This document shows, one piece after another, positions 15,263-24,706 of a DNA stretch of 64,000 nucleotides. The stretch is from NCBI RefSeq assembly GCF_016924655.1, contig NZ_JAFFJU010000004.1, positions 124,001 through 188,000 of the forward strand, in the 5' to 3' direction. Source of the stretch: Sphingomonas arenae (GTDB lineage Bacteria; Pseudomonadota; Alphaproteobacteria; Sphingomonadales; Sphingomonadaceae). The notes beneath the pieces were generated by a model. The model was given only the letters and a program-made list of their open reading frames with translations. It was not told the DNA's origin and ran no database searches. Each line of letters opens with the position of its first letter. Position 1 is the stretch's first letter. Both the position numbers and the translations under genes were made by a program.

Positions 15263-16935
15263 CAAGGCGCCGCGTTGGCCGGGGTAAGCCCTGCCTCGAG
15301 CTTGCTCTCGATGCGTTCCTTCACCTCGTCCTCGGCCGTGATCAGCGCCGCATTCCACGCATGCCGCGCCTCGAACTTGCGGCCCACGGTGTAGAGCGCA
15401 TCGCCGAGATGCTCCTGGATTTCCGCCTGGCTCGGATCCTTCGCTGCCGCCTGCTGCAGGGTCGCGATCGCCTGCTCCACCCGCCCGCGCTTGAACTGCG
15501 CCCAGCCCAAGGAATCGGTGATCGAAGCATTGTCCGGCGCCAGCGCGCTGGCCTTTGCGATCAGCTGTTCCGCCCGGTCGAGGTTCTCGCCGCGCTCCAG
15601 TTTGGCATAGCCCAGATAGTTGAGAACAAGGGGATTTTCAGGAGCTTGCGCCAGCGCAGCCTCGAGCGCGACCTTGGCTTCCGCCCACCGCTCCGCCTGC
15701 TCGAGCTCGCCGCCACGAAGCAGGTTCAGGACCCACCTCTCCGGTCCCGGTCCGCCTGCCTCCACCATCGCCAGCGCCCGTCCCAGCGCATCGGCAGCAT
15801 CCACGTGACGACCCATCTCGGCCAGCACATCCGCCACGCGGGCCTGGTCATCGGCCTGCGCATCCGGAGCGGCAGCGAACGCCAGCGCCCGGGCCAGAGC
15901 CTCCTGATCGCGGTCGACGCGCAAAAGCGTCCGGATTTCCGTATCTTGCGCTTCGGGGGAGAAGAGATTGTCGTCACCAACTCCGCGAAGCACCACCAGC
16001 GCCTCGTCCGGTCGCTCGTTCGAACCGAGGAAACTCCCCAGCAGGACGGGAGCTTGCGGCGCATCCGGGGAGGCATGACGTGCCACCTGGATCATCACGA
16101 GAGGCAGCGACCGCACATCCGCCCGCGCAAGATCCAGCGACAGCGCGAGCAGCAGCTCGGCAAAGCCATCAGCGGCATTGTCGATCCCGGCACCCGGTCG
16201 GCGACCCGACTGCAGAAGCTGCCGCGCCCGGAAGAGCGAGACCTCGCGGCCCTCCAGCATGGCCAGTGCGCGCTCCCGATCCCGGTTGCGCATGAACCCG
16301 TCCGCGAGCGCGATGCGGACCCGTGCCTCGCGGCGACCGGCAGCCGCAATGGCGCGCCGGGCAATGGGCTCCGCCTCGACTGGCTTGCCCAGCTTCAGGA
16401 GCATGAGCGCCCGGTGCTCCGACAGGTAGGGCGCAACGGCGCTGCCCGCAGGCACTTCGCTCAGCGTGCCAATCGCGCTTGCGTCACCCTTCTCCGCGCG
16501 CCTCCATGCCTCCACCAGAGGGGCCAAGAAGCCGAGATCAACGCCGCCGCCCGTCTGGCCACGAAGGATGGCGCTCGCCTTTCCTTCCTTGCCCCGGCGA
16601 AGCTCTTCCCCGGCGAGCAGCAGCTTCGCGTCCACCTCGAGCTCGGAGATGGGTCGCTTAGCTGCCAGCCGCAAAGCCAGTTTGGTGTCACCCGAGGCAA
16701 TCGCCGCGGAGATCGCTCGACCTGCGATCACCGTGCTCCCGGGCTCCTGCTCGGCCAGAGCGGCATAAAGCAGCGCCGATCGCCGCAGGTCACCGTCGAG
16801 CGCCGCGGCCCGGGCTCCGACGAATGTTGCCGGCCCGGTCAGCTCGAACGCTGGAGTACGCTTCGCCCCTGCCGGCGAAGCGGCAAGCAGGCTGAGCGCA
16901 AGGACGAAGCTACATGTTCGGGTAGTTGGGGCCAC
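15262..16935 (-). CDS. Exported TPR repeat protein
   Basis: A 557-aa protein with an N-terminal signal peptide (about residues 1-24, ending ASPAGA) and many TPR-like helical pairs; the clearest are NPLVLNYLGYAKLERGE and NASITDSLGWAQFKRGR in the C-terminal 150 residues. Such proteins are periplasmic or outer-membrane scaffolds. Two GTG codons are possible starts; the one at 16935 is six bases from GGAGG, while the one at 16941 abuts it, so 16935 is preferred. It overlaps the end of the ETF oxidoreductase gene by 26 nt. Binding partner unknown. Confidence 0.85.
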   Translation of the reverse strand: MAPTTRTCSFVLALSLLAASPAGAKRTPAFELTGPATFVGARAAALDGDLRRSALLYAALAEQEPGSTVIAGRAISAAIASGDTKLALRLAAKRPISELEVDAKLLLAGEELRRGKEGKASAILRGQTGGGVDLGFLAPLVEAWRRAEKGDASAIGTLSEVPAGSAVAPYLSEHRALMLLKLGKPVEAEPIARRAIAAAGRREARVRIALADGFMRNRDRERALAMLEGREVSLFRARQLLQSGRRPGAGIDNAADGFAELLLALSLDLARADVRSLPLVMIQVARHASPDAPQAPVLLGSFLGSNERPDEALVVLRGVGDDNLFSPEAQDTEIRTLLRVDRDQEALARALAFAAAPDAQADDQARVADVLAEMGRHVDAADALGRALAMVEAGGPGPERWVLNLLRGGELEQAERWAEAKVALEAALAQAPENPLVLNYLGYAKLERGENLDRAEQLIAKASALAPDNASITDSLGWAQFKRGRVEQAIATLQQAAAKDPSQAEIQEHLGDALYTVGRKFEARHAWNAALITAEDEVKERIESKLEAGLTPANAAP

Positions 16936-18562
16936 CGCCACCCTCCGGGGTTACCCAGTTGATGTTCTGGCACGGATCCTTGATGTCGCACGTCTTGCAA
17001 TGAACACAGTTCTGCGCGTTGATCTGCAACCGTGGGGAGCCGCCCTCCAGCACATATTCGTAGACTCCGGCCGGGCAGTAGCGCTGCTCCGGACCGTCAT
17101 ATTCCGGCAGGTTGACGCGCGTCGGGATCGCCGGGTCCTTCAGCTGGAGGTGAATGGGCTGGTCCTCCTCATGGTTGGTGTTCGAGAGGAACACGGAGGA
17201 CAGCTTGTCGAAGCTGATGACGCCGTCCGGCTTGGGATAGTCGATCGCGGGCGCGATGTCCCTCCGCCACAAGGTGGTATGATCGGGCACGTGCTTCATG
17301 GTGAACGGCAGGCCGATGCCCAGCTGGCGCATCCACATGTCCGTACCGGCAAACAGAGTGCCAATGGTGTTGCCCAGCTTCGATACGGCCGGCTCGACGT
17401 TGCGGACCTTAATCAGCTCATCGGCGATCCAGCTCTTGCGCAGAGTGGGCTCATAGCTCTCCAGAACGTCGTTGCGGCGGTCGGCGGTAACGGCTTCGAA
17501 CGCAGCCTCGGCCGCCAGCATGCCGGATTTCATCGCCGTATGGGTGCCCTTGATCCTTGGGACGTTCACGAAGCCGGCCGAGCAGCCGATCAGAGCGCCG
17601 CCCGGGAAGGCGAGCTGCGGAATGGATTGCCACCCGCCCTCGTTGATCGCCCGCGCGCCGTACGACACTCTGCGACCCCCCTCGAGCAGGGAGCGGATTT
17701 CGGGATGCTGCTTCCAGCGCTGCATCTCGTCGAACGGCGATAGATGCGGGTTCTTGTAGGACAGCGCGACCACGAAGCCGATCGACACCTGGTTGTTCGC
17801 CTGGTGGTAGATCCACCCGCCGCCCCATGCGTCGTCGAGCGGCCACCCCTGGGTATGCACGACCTTGCCGGGCTCGTGCTTGGCGGGATCGATGTCCCAC
17901 AACTCCTTGATGCCGATCCCATAAACCTGCGGCTGGCAGTTCGCCTCCAGGTCGAAGCGCTTCTTCAGCTGCTTGGTCAGACTTCCGCGAGCGCCCTCCG
18001 CGAAGAAGGTGTAGCGGGCGTGCAATTCCATGCCGGGCTGATAGTCGCCGCGGTGCGAACCGTCGCGGGCGATGCCCATGTCGCCAGTCGCCACACCCTT
18101 CACCGATCCGTCATCGTGGTAGAGGACTTCGGCGGCGGGAAATCCCGGGAAGATCTCGACCCCAAGCTCTTCGGCCTTCCCTGCCAGCCAGCGGCACAGG
18201 TTGCCGAGGCTGCCCGTAAACATGCCCTTGTTGTCCAGGAACGAGGGCATCATCAGGTGTGGGAAGTTGAAGGCCTTCTTCTTCGTCAGGACCCAGTGGT
18301 GATTGGAGGTCACGGGTACGCGGTTCAGCAGGCAGCTGTCATCCGTCCGCCAGTCGGGCAGGAGTTCGTCCAGCGACTTGGGATCAATCACCGCCCCGGA
18401 CAGGATGTGAGCGCCGACCTCGGAACCCTTTTCGAGAATGCAGACGGACAGCTCCCGGCCCGCTTCGCTTGCGAGCTGTTTTAGCCGGATCGCGGCGCTC
18501 AGGCCCGCCGGGCCCGCCCCCACGATCACGACGTCATATTCCATCGACTCCCGTTCGCTCAT
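16910..18562 (-). CDS. Electron transfer flavoprotein-ubiquinone oxidoreductase
   Basis: A 550-aa flavoprotein with the FAD dinucleotide fold VVIVGAGPAGLSAAIRL near the N-terminus and a C-terminal 4Fe-4S domain (CVHCKTCDIKDPCQNINW preceded by CPAGVYEY). It passes electrons from ETF, reduced by acyl-CoA dehydrogenases, to ubiquinone at the inner membrane. The start at 18562 (MSERESMEYD) is chosen because the upstream in-frame part has no similarity. An acyl-CoA synthetase gene and an acyl-CoA dehydrogenase gene in this window would feed the same route. Confidence 0.96.
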   Translation of the reverse strand: MSERESMEYDVVIVGAGPAGLSAAIRLKQLASEAGRELSVCILEKGSEVGAHILSGAVIDPKSLDELLPDWRTDDSCLLNRVPVTSNHHWVLTKKKAFNFPHLMMPSFLDNKGMFTGSLGNLCRWLAGKAEELGVEIFPGFPAAEVLYHDDGSVKGVATGDMGIARDGSHRGDYQPGMELHARYTFFAEGARGSLTKQLKKRFDLEANCQPQVYGIGIKELWDIDPAKHEPGKVVHTQGWPLDDAWGGGWIYHQANNQVSIGFVVALSYKNPHLSPFDEMQRWKQHPEIRSLLEGGRRVSYGARAINEGGWQSIPQLAFPGGALIGCSAGFVNVPRIKGTHTAMKSGMLAAEAAFEAVTADRRNDVLESYEPTLRKSWIADELIKVRNVEPAVSKLGNTIGTLFAGTDMWMRQLGIGLPFTMKHVPDHTTLWRRDIAPAIDYPKPDGVISFDKLSSVFLSNTNHEEDQPIHLQLKDPAIPTRVNLPEYDGPEQRYCPAGVYEYVLEGGSPRLQINAQNCVHCKTCDIKDPCQNINWVTPEGGGGPNYPNM

Positions 18563-18647
18563 CGTCCGTCCTGATTTTCCGCTCGTTTCAGCCACCTGCC
18601 CATGAGATGCGGCTGGCGTCAACAGCCGCAAGGGCTATGATGCTCCT

Positions 18648-19391
18648 GTGGGCGGGGATTTGAACGGCTTGACCAAGGCAGAGGCTGCCAGCCTGCTCGG
18701 GTGGTGGCTGGATGCGGGCGTGGACGTGCCCGCGGCCGACCAACCGCGCCAGTGGTTTGGCCGCGCCGCGCTCATCCCCGCAACGTCGGAGCCGGGTCCC
18801 GCCGACGAGGACCAGCGAGCGCCGCAAGCCAGCACCCATTCCGCGGCCAGTCTCGAAAGCCTTGAGGCGTTCCAGGATCACCTCCGTCAGGCGAGTGACC
18901 TTCCTCTCTTCAGCGCGACGTCCGCTCGAGCGCTGCCACACGGCCCAGCGGACGCCGAGATCATGCTCGTGTCGGACCTTCCGGCCCGCGAATGCGCAAG
19001 CGAGGGCCGTCCGATTGGCGGTGAGGCATGGGCACTCACCGTCCGGATGCTGGCGGCGACCGGTATCAAGCCCGAGCAGGCTTACGTCGCCTCGCTCGCC
19101 TGCTTTTTCGCCCCCGCAAGCCAGCTTGGTCCCCGCGAGCTCGAGCGCTGCGCCGAAGACATGCGGCACCACATCTCGCTGGTGAAGCCCAAGCGCCTGC
19201 TGCTGCTCGGGGAAAGTCCGGCGAGGGCCCTGATTGGTCAGCCGCTCTTGCACGCACGCGGACGGGTCCACCGGATTGCAGGGCTCCCGGCGGTCGCGAC
19301 CCTCCACCCCCGCCAGTTGCTCCAGCGGCCGAGCGACAAGGCCTACGCCTGGCGAGATCTCCTGTTGTTGATGGATGAAGAGGTTTCATGA
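18648..19391 (+). CDS. Uracil-DNA glycosylase family protein, degenerate
   Basis: A 247-aa protein whose C-terminal half follows the family 4 UDG pattern: RPIGGEAWALTVRMLAATGI in place of the G-PF-GRAG loop and HPRQLLQRPSDKAYAWRDL, the conserved leucine-intercalation loop. The four Fe-S cysteines and the motif A GEAPG-type catalytic loop are missing (it reads VSDLPARECA). It may be an inactive or redirected relative. The GTG start at 18648 is tentative. Its end overlaps the lytic transglycosylase start by 4 nt. Confidence 0.75.
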   Translation: MGGDLNGLTKAEAASLLGWWLDAGVDVPAADQPRQWFGRAALIPATSEPGPADEDQRAPQASTHSAASLESLEAFQDHLRQASDLPLFSATSARALPHGPADAEIMLVSDLPARECASEGRPIGGEAWALTVRMLAATGIKPEQAYVASLACFFAPASQLGPRELERCAEDMRHHISLVKPKRLLLLGESPARALIGQPLLHARGRVHRIAGLPAVATLHPRQLLQRPSDKAYAWRDLLLLMDEEVS

Positions 19392-21124
19392 GTTTCGTCG
19401 TTGGAGTGGCAACGGGTCTTCTCATCCTTGCGCAGGAGGCTGACCCCCTCGCGCCGATCGCCGAGCCAACCGAGCAGCAGTTGGCCGAGCCGTCGCCAAC
19501 CACCCCCGTCACGCCGGTCGGAGCTCCGCCGGCCGGCACGGTCACGCCTGCGCCGGCGCCGGCGATCGTGCCCAAGGATTGGGCGGGCGTGTTCCTGGCG
19601 ATCCGCTCCGGCCAGTGGGCGGCCGCTCAGGCGGGCATTGCGATCCTTCCCCAGTCGCCGCTTTCCAGCGTAGCAAAGGCGGAACTCTATACCGCGAAGG
19701 GTTCGCCGAAGGTTGCGCTCGATCCTCTGCTCGACCTGCTGCTCGAGGCACCGGATCTGCCCAAGGCCGACCAGATCCAGCGGATGGCGGAAGCTCGCGG
19801 AGCGGAGGAAACGCCGCGCCTGGTGCGCCGCTACCCGCTGGTCCAGATCGGCGCCTCCCCGCGTCGCGGCCGTGCACGCCCGGTCACGGGCGAGCCCGAG
19901 GCGGACAAGCTGCGCGCCGAACTTGAGGCCTCCGTGAAGGCAGACGATGCTGCCGGGGCCGAGCTCCTTCTCAACGAACGCTATCCCCTACTCTCGCCAG
20001 AGGCCCGGGCGGAGGCTTCACAGCGGGTCGCCTGGATTTACTACGTGCGCGGCCTGGACGCGGACGCGCGCCGCGTGGCTGATAACGGCCGAATGGGCGC
20101 CACTGGAGAATGGGCGGTCCACTCGGCGTGGGTGAGCGCACTCGCCTCCTGGCGGCAGAACGACTGCGAGAGCGCATCCCGCCTGTTCCGCCAGGTCGGA
20201 CAGGGCTCCGCCGAACCGAGCCTTTCGGCCGCGGGATATTACTGGGCCGCCCGGTCCGAGATGGTCTGTCGTCGCCCGGCAGCCGTGACGCCCCTGATGC
20301 GAGCAGCCGCACGAAGCCCGGAAACCTTCTACGGACTTGTGGCGCGCCGGACCTTGGGGATGGACACCCGTCTGCCGCCTCTTGCCGCTGGGGCGCGCAC
20401 GGTCGACAACCTGCCAAACGTCCGGCGAGCGATCGAGCTGAACGCGATTGGTGAGCGGGACCTTGCCGGACAGTTCCTGCGCTACCAGGCCAGGATCGGC
20501 GAACCGGCAGACCAGCTTGGCCTCGTGCTCACGGCGCAACGCTTGGGTCTGGCGGCCACCCAGCATTTCCTTGCGCACTTCGGCCGCGCCGGGGCCTTGG
20601 TGCCGCCTGCCGCCCGCTACCCGAACCCAGGCTGGAGCCCGCCCGGCGGATGGCGGATCGATCCGGCGCTTGGCATGGCGCACGCCTTGCAGGAGTCGAG
20701 CTTCCGCACCGAAGCGGTCAGCCAGGCTGGGGCTGTGGGGTTGATGCAGGTCCTTCCGACCACTGCGTCCCTGATCGCGCGCAATCGGGGCGGCGGGGTT
20801 GGCAACCTGCTCGATCCGCCGACCAACATGGAGTTCGGGCAAAGCTGGATCGAATGGATGCGCGGCCATTCGGCCACTCAGGGGCAGTTGCCGAAGGTGA
20901 TCGCCAGCTACAACGCCGGGCCGCTTCCCGTCGGACGGTGGCAGGTGAACGACAAAGGTGACCCGCTACTCTGGATCGAGAGCATTCCCTATTGGGAGAC
21001 GCGCTTCTACGTTCCCCAAGTGCTGCGGAACATGTGGGTCTACCAAGGCTTCGCCAACGCACCGACACCCACCCTCACGGCCATGGCGCAGCACCGCTGG
21101 CCGACGTTTCCCGCAAAGCGATAA
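19388..21124 (+). CDS. Soluble lytic murein transglycosylase (Slt70-like)
   Basis: A 578-aa exported protein: short hydrophobic N-terminus, Pro/Thr-rich linker to about residue 58, a long helical superhelix, then the catalytic domain with the glutamate in HALQESSFRTEA (about residue 436), GAVGLMQVLP and IASYNAGPLPVGRW. It cleaves peptidoglycan glycan strands to 1,6-anhydromuropeptides in the periplasm. The start overlaps the upstream gene as ATGA. Confidence 0.93.
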   Translation: MSFVVGVATGLLILAQEADPLAPIAEPTEQQLAEPSPTTPVTPVGAPPAGTVTPAPAPAIVPKDWAGVFLAIRSGQWAAAQAGIAILPQSPLSSVAKAELYTAKGSPKVALDPLLDLLLEAPDLPKADQIQRMAEARGAEETPRLVRRYPLVQIGASPRRGRARPVTGEPEADKLRAELEASVKADDAAGAELLLNERYPLLSPEARAEASQRVAWIYYVRGLDADARRVADNGRMGATGEWAVHSAWVSALASWRQNDCESASRLFRQVGQGSAEPSLSAAGYYWAARSEMVCRRPAAVTPLMRAAARSPETFYGLVARRTLGMDTRLPPLAAGARTVDNLPNVRRAIELNAIGERDLAGQFLRYQARIGEPADQLGLVLTAQRLGLAATQHFLAHFGRAGALVPPAARYPNPGWSPPGGWRIDPALGMAHALQESSFRTEAVSQAGAVGLMQVLPTTASLIARNRGGGVGNLLDPPTNMEFGQSWIEWMRGHSATQGQLPKVIASYNAGPLPVGRWQVNDKGDPLLWIESIPYWETRFYVPQVLRNMWVYQGFANAPTPTLTAMAQHRWPTFPAKR

Positions 21125-21172
21125 CGGTAATCCGTTCTTGTTATGTTCTGGTGCAGCCGGTACCATGGCTGC

Positions 21173-22243
21173 ATGCCTGTCGAGTCGAGCCCGGGACGCG
21201 GGGCCACCCGCAATGCTACGCCCACGCGCTTCAACCTGAGGGAGCGAATGGCCGAGGGCGACTGGCTCGACCAGGTCGACGCACTGGACGGTGTCGGGAC
21301 GCGCCGGACCACCGTTACCGTGGAGCACCCCCGAAGCATCCTGACGCGCAATCGCTCCCCGGACATCGGGTTTGATCGATCGGTGAATCCGTATCGCGGG
21401 TGTGAACACGGCTGCATCTATTGCTTTGCCAGGCCAACGCACGCCTACCATGACCTGTCGCCTGGGATTGATTTCGAGAGCCGGTTGTTCGCGAAGCCGG
21501 ATGCGGCCAAGCTGCTGCACTCGGCCCTGTCCGCTCCGGGATACGATTGCGCGCCGATTGCGCTTGGAACGAACACGGATCCGTACCAGCCGATCGAGGA
21601 GCGGTGGAAGATCACCCGCTCCATCCTTGAGGTTCTCGTCGAGACCAAACATCCCTTCACGATCACGACGAAATCCAACCGTGTCCTGAGGGACTTGGAT
21701 CTGATTGCCCAGGCCGCGCACGAGGGATTGGCGGCTGTAGCAGTATCGGTCACGTCACTGGAGCCCAGCATCAGCCGGACTCTTGAGCCCCGGGCGCCGG
21801 CGGGGCGCAAGCGGTTGGAAGCGATCCGAACCTTGAACGAGGCAGGCGTGCCGACACTGATCGCCATTGCTCCGGTGATCCCGCAGATCACGGATCATGA
21901 GCTCGAAACCATCGTGGAAGCCGGAGTTGCAGCTGGTGCACGAGCAGGCTTCTATCTCCCGGTCCGCCTTCCCCACGAGGTCGCACCGCTCTTCCGTGCC
22001 TGGCTCGACGAGCACTACCCGGAACGCGCGGCCAAGGTCATGGCAACGATCCGGTCGATGCGAGGAGGACGAGACAATGATCCCGACTTCTTCAGCCGGA
22101 TGCGCGGCTCGGGACCTTGGGCGGACCTGCTGAGAACGCGATTCGAGAGAGCCGCCAAGCGATATGGCCTCGGGCAGACGAAGACCGTCTTGCGTCGTGA
22201 CCTCTTTCAATCTCCCAGGGGCGCGCAGATGCGTCTGCTCTAG
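21173..22243 (+). CDS. PA0069-family radical SAM protein
   Basis: About 356 aa with the radical SAM cluster motif in YRGCEHGCIYCFARPTH and a preceding conserved NPYRG. It belongs to the SplB-related group of unknown function. The visible RNRSPDIGFDRSVNPYRG and NTDPYQPIEE elements are characteristic of it. The first ATG in the frame is 21143; 21173 (MPVESSPGRG) fits relatives better, but neither has a good ribosome site. Confidence 0.88.
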   Translation: MPVESSPGRGATRNATPTRFNLRERMAEGDWLDQVDALDGVGTRRTTVTVEHPRSILTRNRSPDIGFDRSVNPYRGCEHGCIYCFARPTHAYHDLSPGIDFESRLFAKPDAAKLLHSALSAPGYDCAPIALGTNTDPYQPIEERWKITRSILEVLVETKHPFTITTKSNRVLRDLDLIAQAAHEGLAAVAVSVTSLEPSISRTLEPRAPAGRKRLEAIRTLNEAGVPTLIAIAPVIPQITDHELETIVEAGVAAGARAGFYLPVRLPHEVAPLFRAWLDEHYPERAAKVMATIRSMRGGRDNDPDFFSRMRGSGPWADLLRTRFERAAKRYGLGQTKTVLRRDLFQSPRGAQMRLL

Positions 22244-23016
22244 CTTGCGTCAGGTTGCCGAAGCTTGAGGAACAGAGGGCCATCCGCAGCTTCGACCATG
22301 GTGGCGCCGTGGAATGGCCGGGTGCCCCATTGGGTGATCTCCTTCCCGCGCAGCGTCGGCAGTTGGTAAGCCGGAAAGGTGAACGCCCGGAGGCGACGGA
22401 GTACCTGCTCCCTCGTTTCGCTCAGGTCGATTTCCTTCAGCGCCCAGTCGAGACTCCCGCGCGCGAAGCTCGTGCCTTCGCCTTGGGCGAGTGCCTGAAA
22501 GTCTCCGCCAATCAGGCGCGGAATCCACTCCAGGACAAGTTCGACCCCCAGCCGCTGGCATTCCATGTAAGCGCCGAACGCGGTCATGCTGCCGAGCGGA
22601 AAGGCGCGTTGATCGATGATCGGACCTGTATCCACTCCCGCGTCGATGCAGTGGAGCGTCACGCCATGCTCCTCCTCACCGTGGAGGATCGGCCAGACCG
22701 CGGTATTGCAGCCCCGGTATTTCGGCAGCAGGGAAAAATGGAGGTTGAACAGCTTGTCCGTGGCGAACGCGTCGGGCCGGATGATCCTGGAATATTCCAG
22801 GGAAAGGAAGCAGAGCTCTGGCTTGGCCGCCGCTTCCCCCTCGTTGACGATGGGGATGCCGCTTTGCAGGGCCGCCCGTCTCAGCGACGGCTGCCACCCG
22901 TCCACTCCTTGATCCTCTGGGTTGGGTAGGCAGACGACGTCATGATCGGCGGACAACCTGGCGAGCGCCTCGACGGCGATCATGTTCTTCCCCGCGACGC
23001 AAAGCTGACAGCCCAT
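22240..23016 (-). CDS. Formyltransferase-fold protein, possible amino-sugar N-formyltransferase
   Basis: A 258-aa protein with the catalytic Asn-His-Asp set of formyltransferases in NLHFSLLPKYRG and CIDAGVDTGPII. The C-terminal part is short and differs from the tRNA-binding domain of Fmt; it looks more like the N-formyltransferases of nucleotide-linked 4-amino sugars, which use 10-formyl-THF. No sugar biosynthesis genes are nearby, so the substrate is open. It overlaps the radical SAM gene convergently by 4 nt. Confidence 0.8.
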   Translation of the reverse strand: MGCQLCVAGKNMIAVEALARLSADHDVVCLPNPEDQGVDGWQPSLRRAALQSGIPIVNEGEAAAKPELCFLSLEYSRIIRPDAFATDKLFNLHFSLLPKYRGCNTAVWPILHGEEEHGVTLHCIDAGVDTGPIIDQRAFPLGSMTAFGAYMECQRLGVELVLEWIPRLIGGDFQALAQGEGTSFARGSLDWALKEIDLSETREQVLRRLRAFTFPAYQLPTLRGKEITQWGTRPFHGATMVEAADGPLFLKLRQPDAS

Positions 23017-23093
23017 GCGCCTCCATTGCGGTCCTCGAAAGATGTGACAAGCCGCTCTCGACTCTGCGGCGAGCGCCCGGCTAGGCGTCGAAC

Positions 23094-24470
23094 ATGACCA
23101 GACTCATTGCCGCGGCGCTGGCTGCCACTTTCTGTACTTCCGCGGCCGCTCAATCTGCCGGTCCGGGCTCGGTCGATCTCACTCAGGCTACGAAGTTGCG
23201 GGAGGCCGCTCTCGCCGACACCCTCGCCTGGCAGATCACGGAAGACCTGACGACCGAAGTCGGCCCCCGGCTGGCCGGAACGGAGGCGGAAGCGCGCGCG
23301 AGACAATGGGCCGTCAGGCGACTGACCGCCTTGGGTTTCGCCAACGTAAGGGTGGATGAGTTCACCATTCCCACCTGGGTGCGGGGCGAAGAGCGGGCGG
23401 CGGTGCTTGCGCCCTTTCCACAGCCAATGACCATCGCGGCCCTGGGTAACAGCGGCTCCACTCCTCCAGGCGGGATCGAGGCAGAAGTGGTCGGCTTCCC
23501 GTCCATCGAGGCGTTGCAGGCGGCTCCACCCGAGGTGGTGCAGGGCAAGATCGTCTACCTGACGCATGCCATGCCGCGCACGCAGGACGGCTCCGGCTAC
23601 GGCGTCTTCGGCGCTCCACGGCGTCAGGGCCCAACGATCGCCAGTCAGAAAGGCGCCGTGGGACTGGTCATCCGACCGATCGGGACCGACTGGCATCGCA
23701 ACCCCCACACGGGCGTCATGCGCTTCACGGACGGAGCGCAGCCGATCCCCGCGGGCGCACTGTCGAACCCTGATGCCGACCAGCTCGAGCGGATCCTGAA
23801 ACGTGCGAAGGAGCCGGTGCGGATGCGGCTGGTGCTGGAAAGCCGCAACCTCGGGCCACAGCCGTCCGGGAATGTCCTCGCCGACGTCCCCGGCCGTGAT
23901 CCGAAGGCTCCTCCGGTCGTCGTCGCCTGTCACCTTGATAGCTGGGATCAGGGCACCGGGGCGATCGACGATGCCGCCGGATGCGGGATTGTGGCGGCCG
24001 CTGCAAAGCGGATCATGGACTCGGGCCGACCGCTTCGAACCATCCGTGTTGTCTGGTTCGGGTCGGAAGAGGTCGGCCTTTTCGGCGGCCTCGACTATCA
24101 GAAGCGCTATTCCAAGCAGCCGCATCACGCGCTGGTGGAGAGCGATTTCGGGGCGGACCGCGTCTGGAAGGTGGACAGCAAGCTCGGCGCAGAGCGGAAA
24201 TCGGAAGCACAGGCACTGCAGACAATTCTTCAGCCACTCGGCATCGTGCCCGGCACCCTGGACCAGGCGGAGGGCTCGGATATTGGCCCGATCCTTGCGG
24301 ATGGTCACCCGGGCGTCAGCCTTCTGCAGGACGGAACCCGCTACTTCGACCTCCACCACACACCCGACGATACGCTGGACAAGATCGACAAGGCGCAGCT
24401 TCAGCAGAATGTCGCGGCCTGGACCGCCATGCTGGCGGTGCTTTCCGGAGGGACGGAGCCGGTGCGTTGA
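23094..24470 (+). CDS. Exported M28-family zinc peptidase
   Basis: A 458-aa protein with a signal peptide (to about residue 19, TSAAAQ). A PA-like insert separates the N-terminus from the catalytic domain. Zinc ligands are visible as His/Asp in CHLDSWDQGTGAIDDAAG, the catalytic Glu pair in GSEEVGLFG, ESDFG and the last His in DLHHTPDDTLDKID. It is probably a periplasmic aminopeptidase. The stop overlaps the start of the next lipoprotein gene. Confidence 0.9.
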   Translation: MTRLIAAALAATFCTSAAAQSAGPGSVDLTQATKLREAALADTLAWQITEDLTTEVGPRLAGTEAEARARQWAVRRLTALGFANVRVDEFTIPTWVRGEERAAVLAPFPQPMTIAALGNSGSTPPGGIEAEVVGFPSIEALQAAPPEVVQGKIVYLTHAMPRTQDGSGYGVFGAPRRQGPTIASQKGAVGLVIRPIGTDWHRNPHTGVMRFTDGAQPIPAGALSNPDADQLERILKRAKEPVRMRLVLESRNLGPQPSGNVLADVPGRDPKAPPVVVACHLDSWDQGTGAIDDAAGCGIVAAAAKRIMDSGRPLRTIRVVWFGSEEVGLFGGLDYQKRYSKQPHHALVESDFGADRVWKVDSKLGAERKSEAQALQTILQPLGIVPGTLDQAEGSDIGPILADGHPGVSLLQDGTRYFDLHHTPDDTLDKIDKAQLQQNVAAWTAMLAVLSGGTEPVR

Positions 24471-24706
24471 AAGCGGCGCTGGTGAGGCGGGCGGCCTGGC
24501 TCATGCTCGCGGTGACGCTGCTGTCGGCCTGCGACCGCAGCACTGAAGAAGCCATCGAGCCGCCGCCGGAGGTGTCCGATGCCTCTGCCAACCAGCTCAT
24601 GAGTCTGGCGGAAAGTGCGGCTGCGGACGCCCAGACGCGAGCGGAGCGGAACGATACGTCTGCTCGTTCCGGACCCGCTAACGAACAGCAAGGAGATCGC
24701 CGATGA
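24467..24706 (+). CDS. Small lipoprotein with TTG start
   Basis: A 79-aa frame beginning LKAALVRRAAWLMLAVTLLS followed by AC, which is a clear lipobox (LLSAC). The mature part is acidic and Ala/Glu-rich with no known domain. The TTG at 24467 overlaps the peptidase stop (TTGA) and has GGAG eight bases upstream; a GTG at 24482 is a weaker alternative. Its own stop overlaps the next ATG as ATGA, so the three genes are coupled. Confidence 0.65.
   Translation: MKAALVRRAAWLMLAVTLLSACDRSTEEAIEPPPEVSDASANQLMSLAESAAADAQTRAERNDTSARSGPANEQQGDRR

Noticed and set aside
15148-16962. Open frame of 604 codons on the plus strand over ispE and the TPR gene
   Set aside because: Arg/Gln/His-rich shadow composition and it spans two convincing minus-strand genes.
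22240-24470. Defence or secretion gene cluster around the formyltransferase and peptidase
   Set aside because: Neighbours are unrelated housekeeping-type genes without nuclease, toxin or transporter partners.
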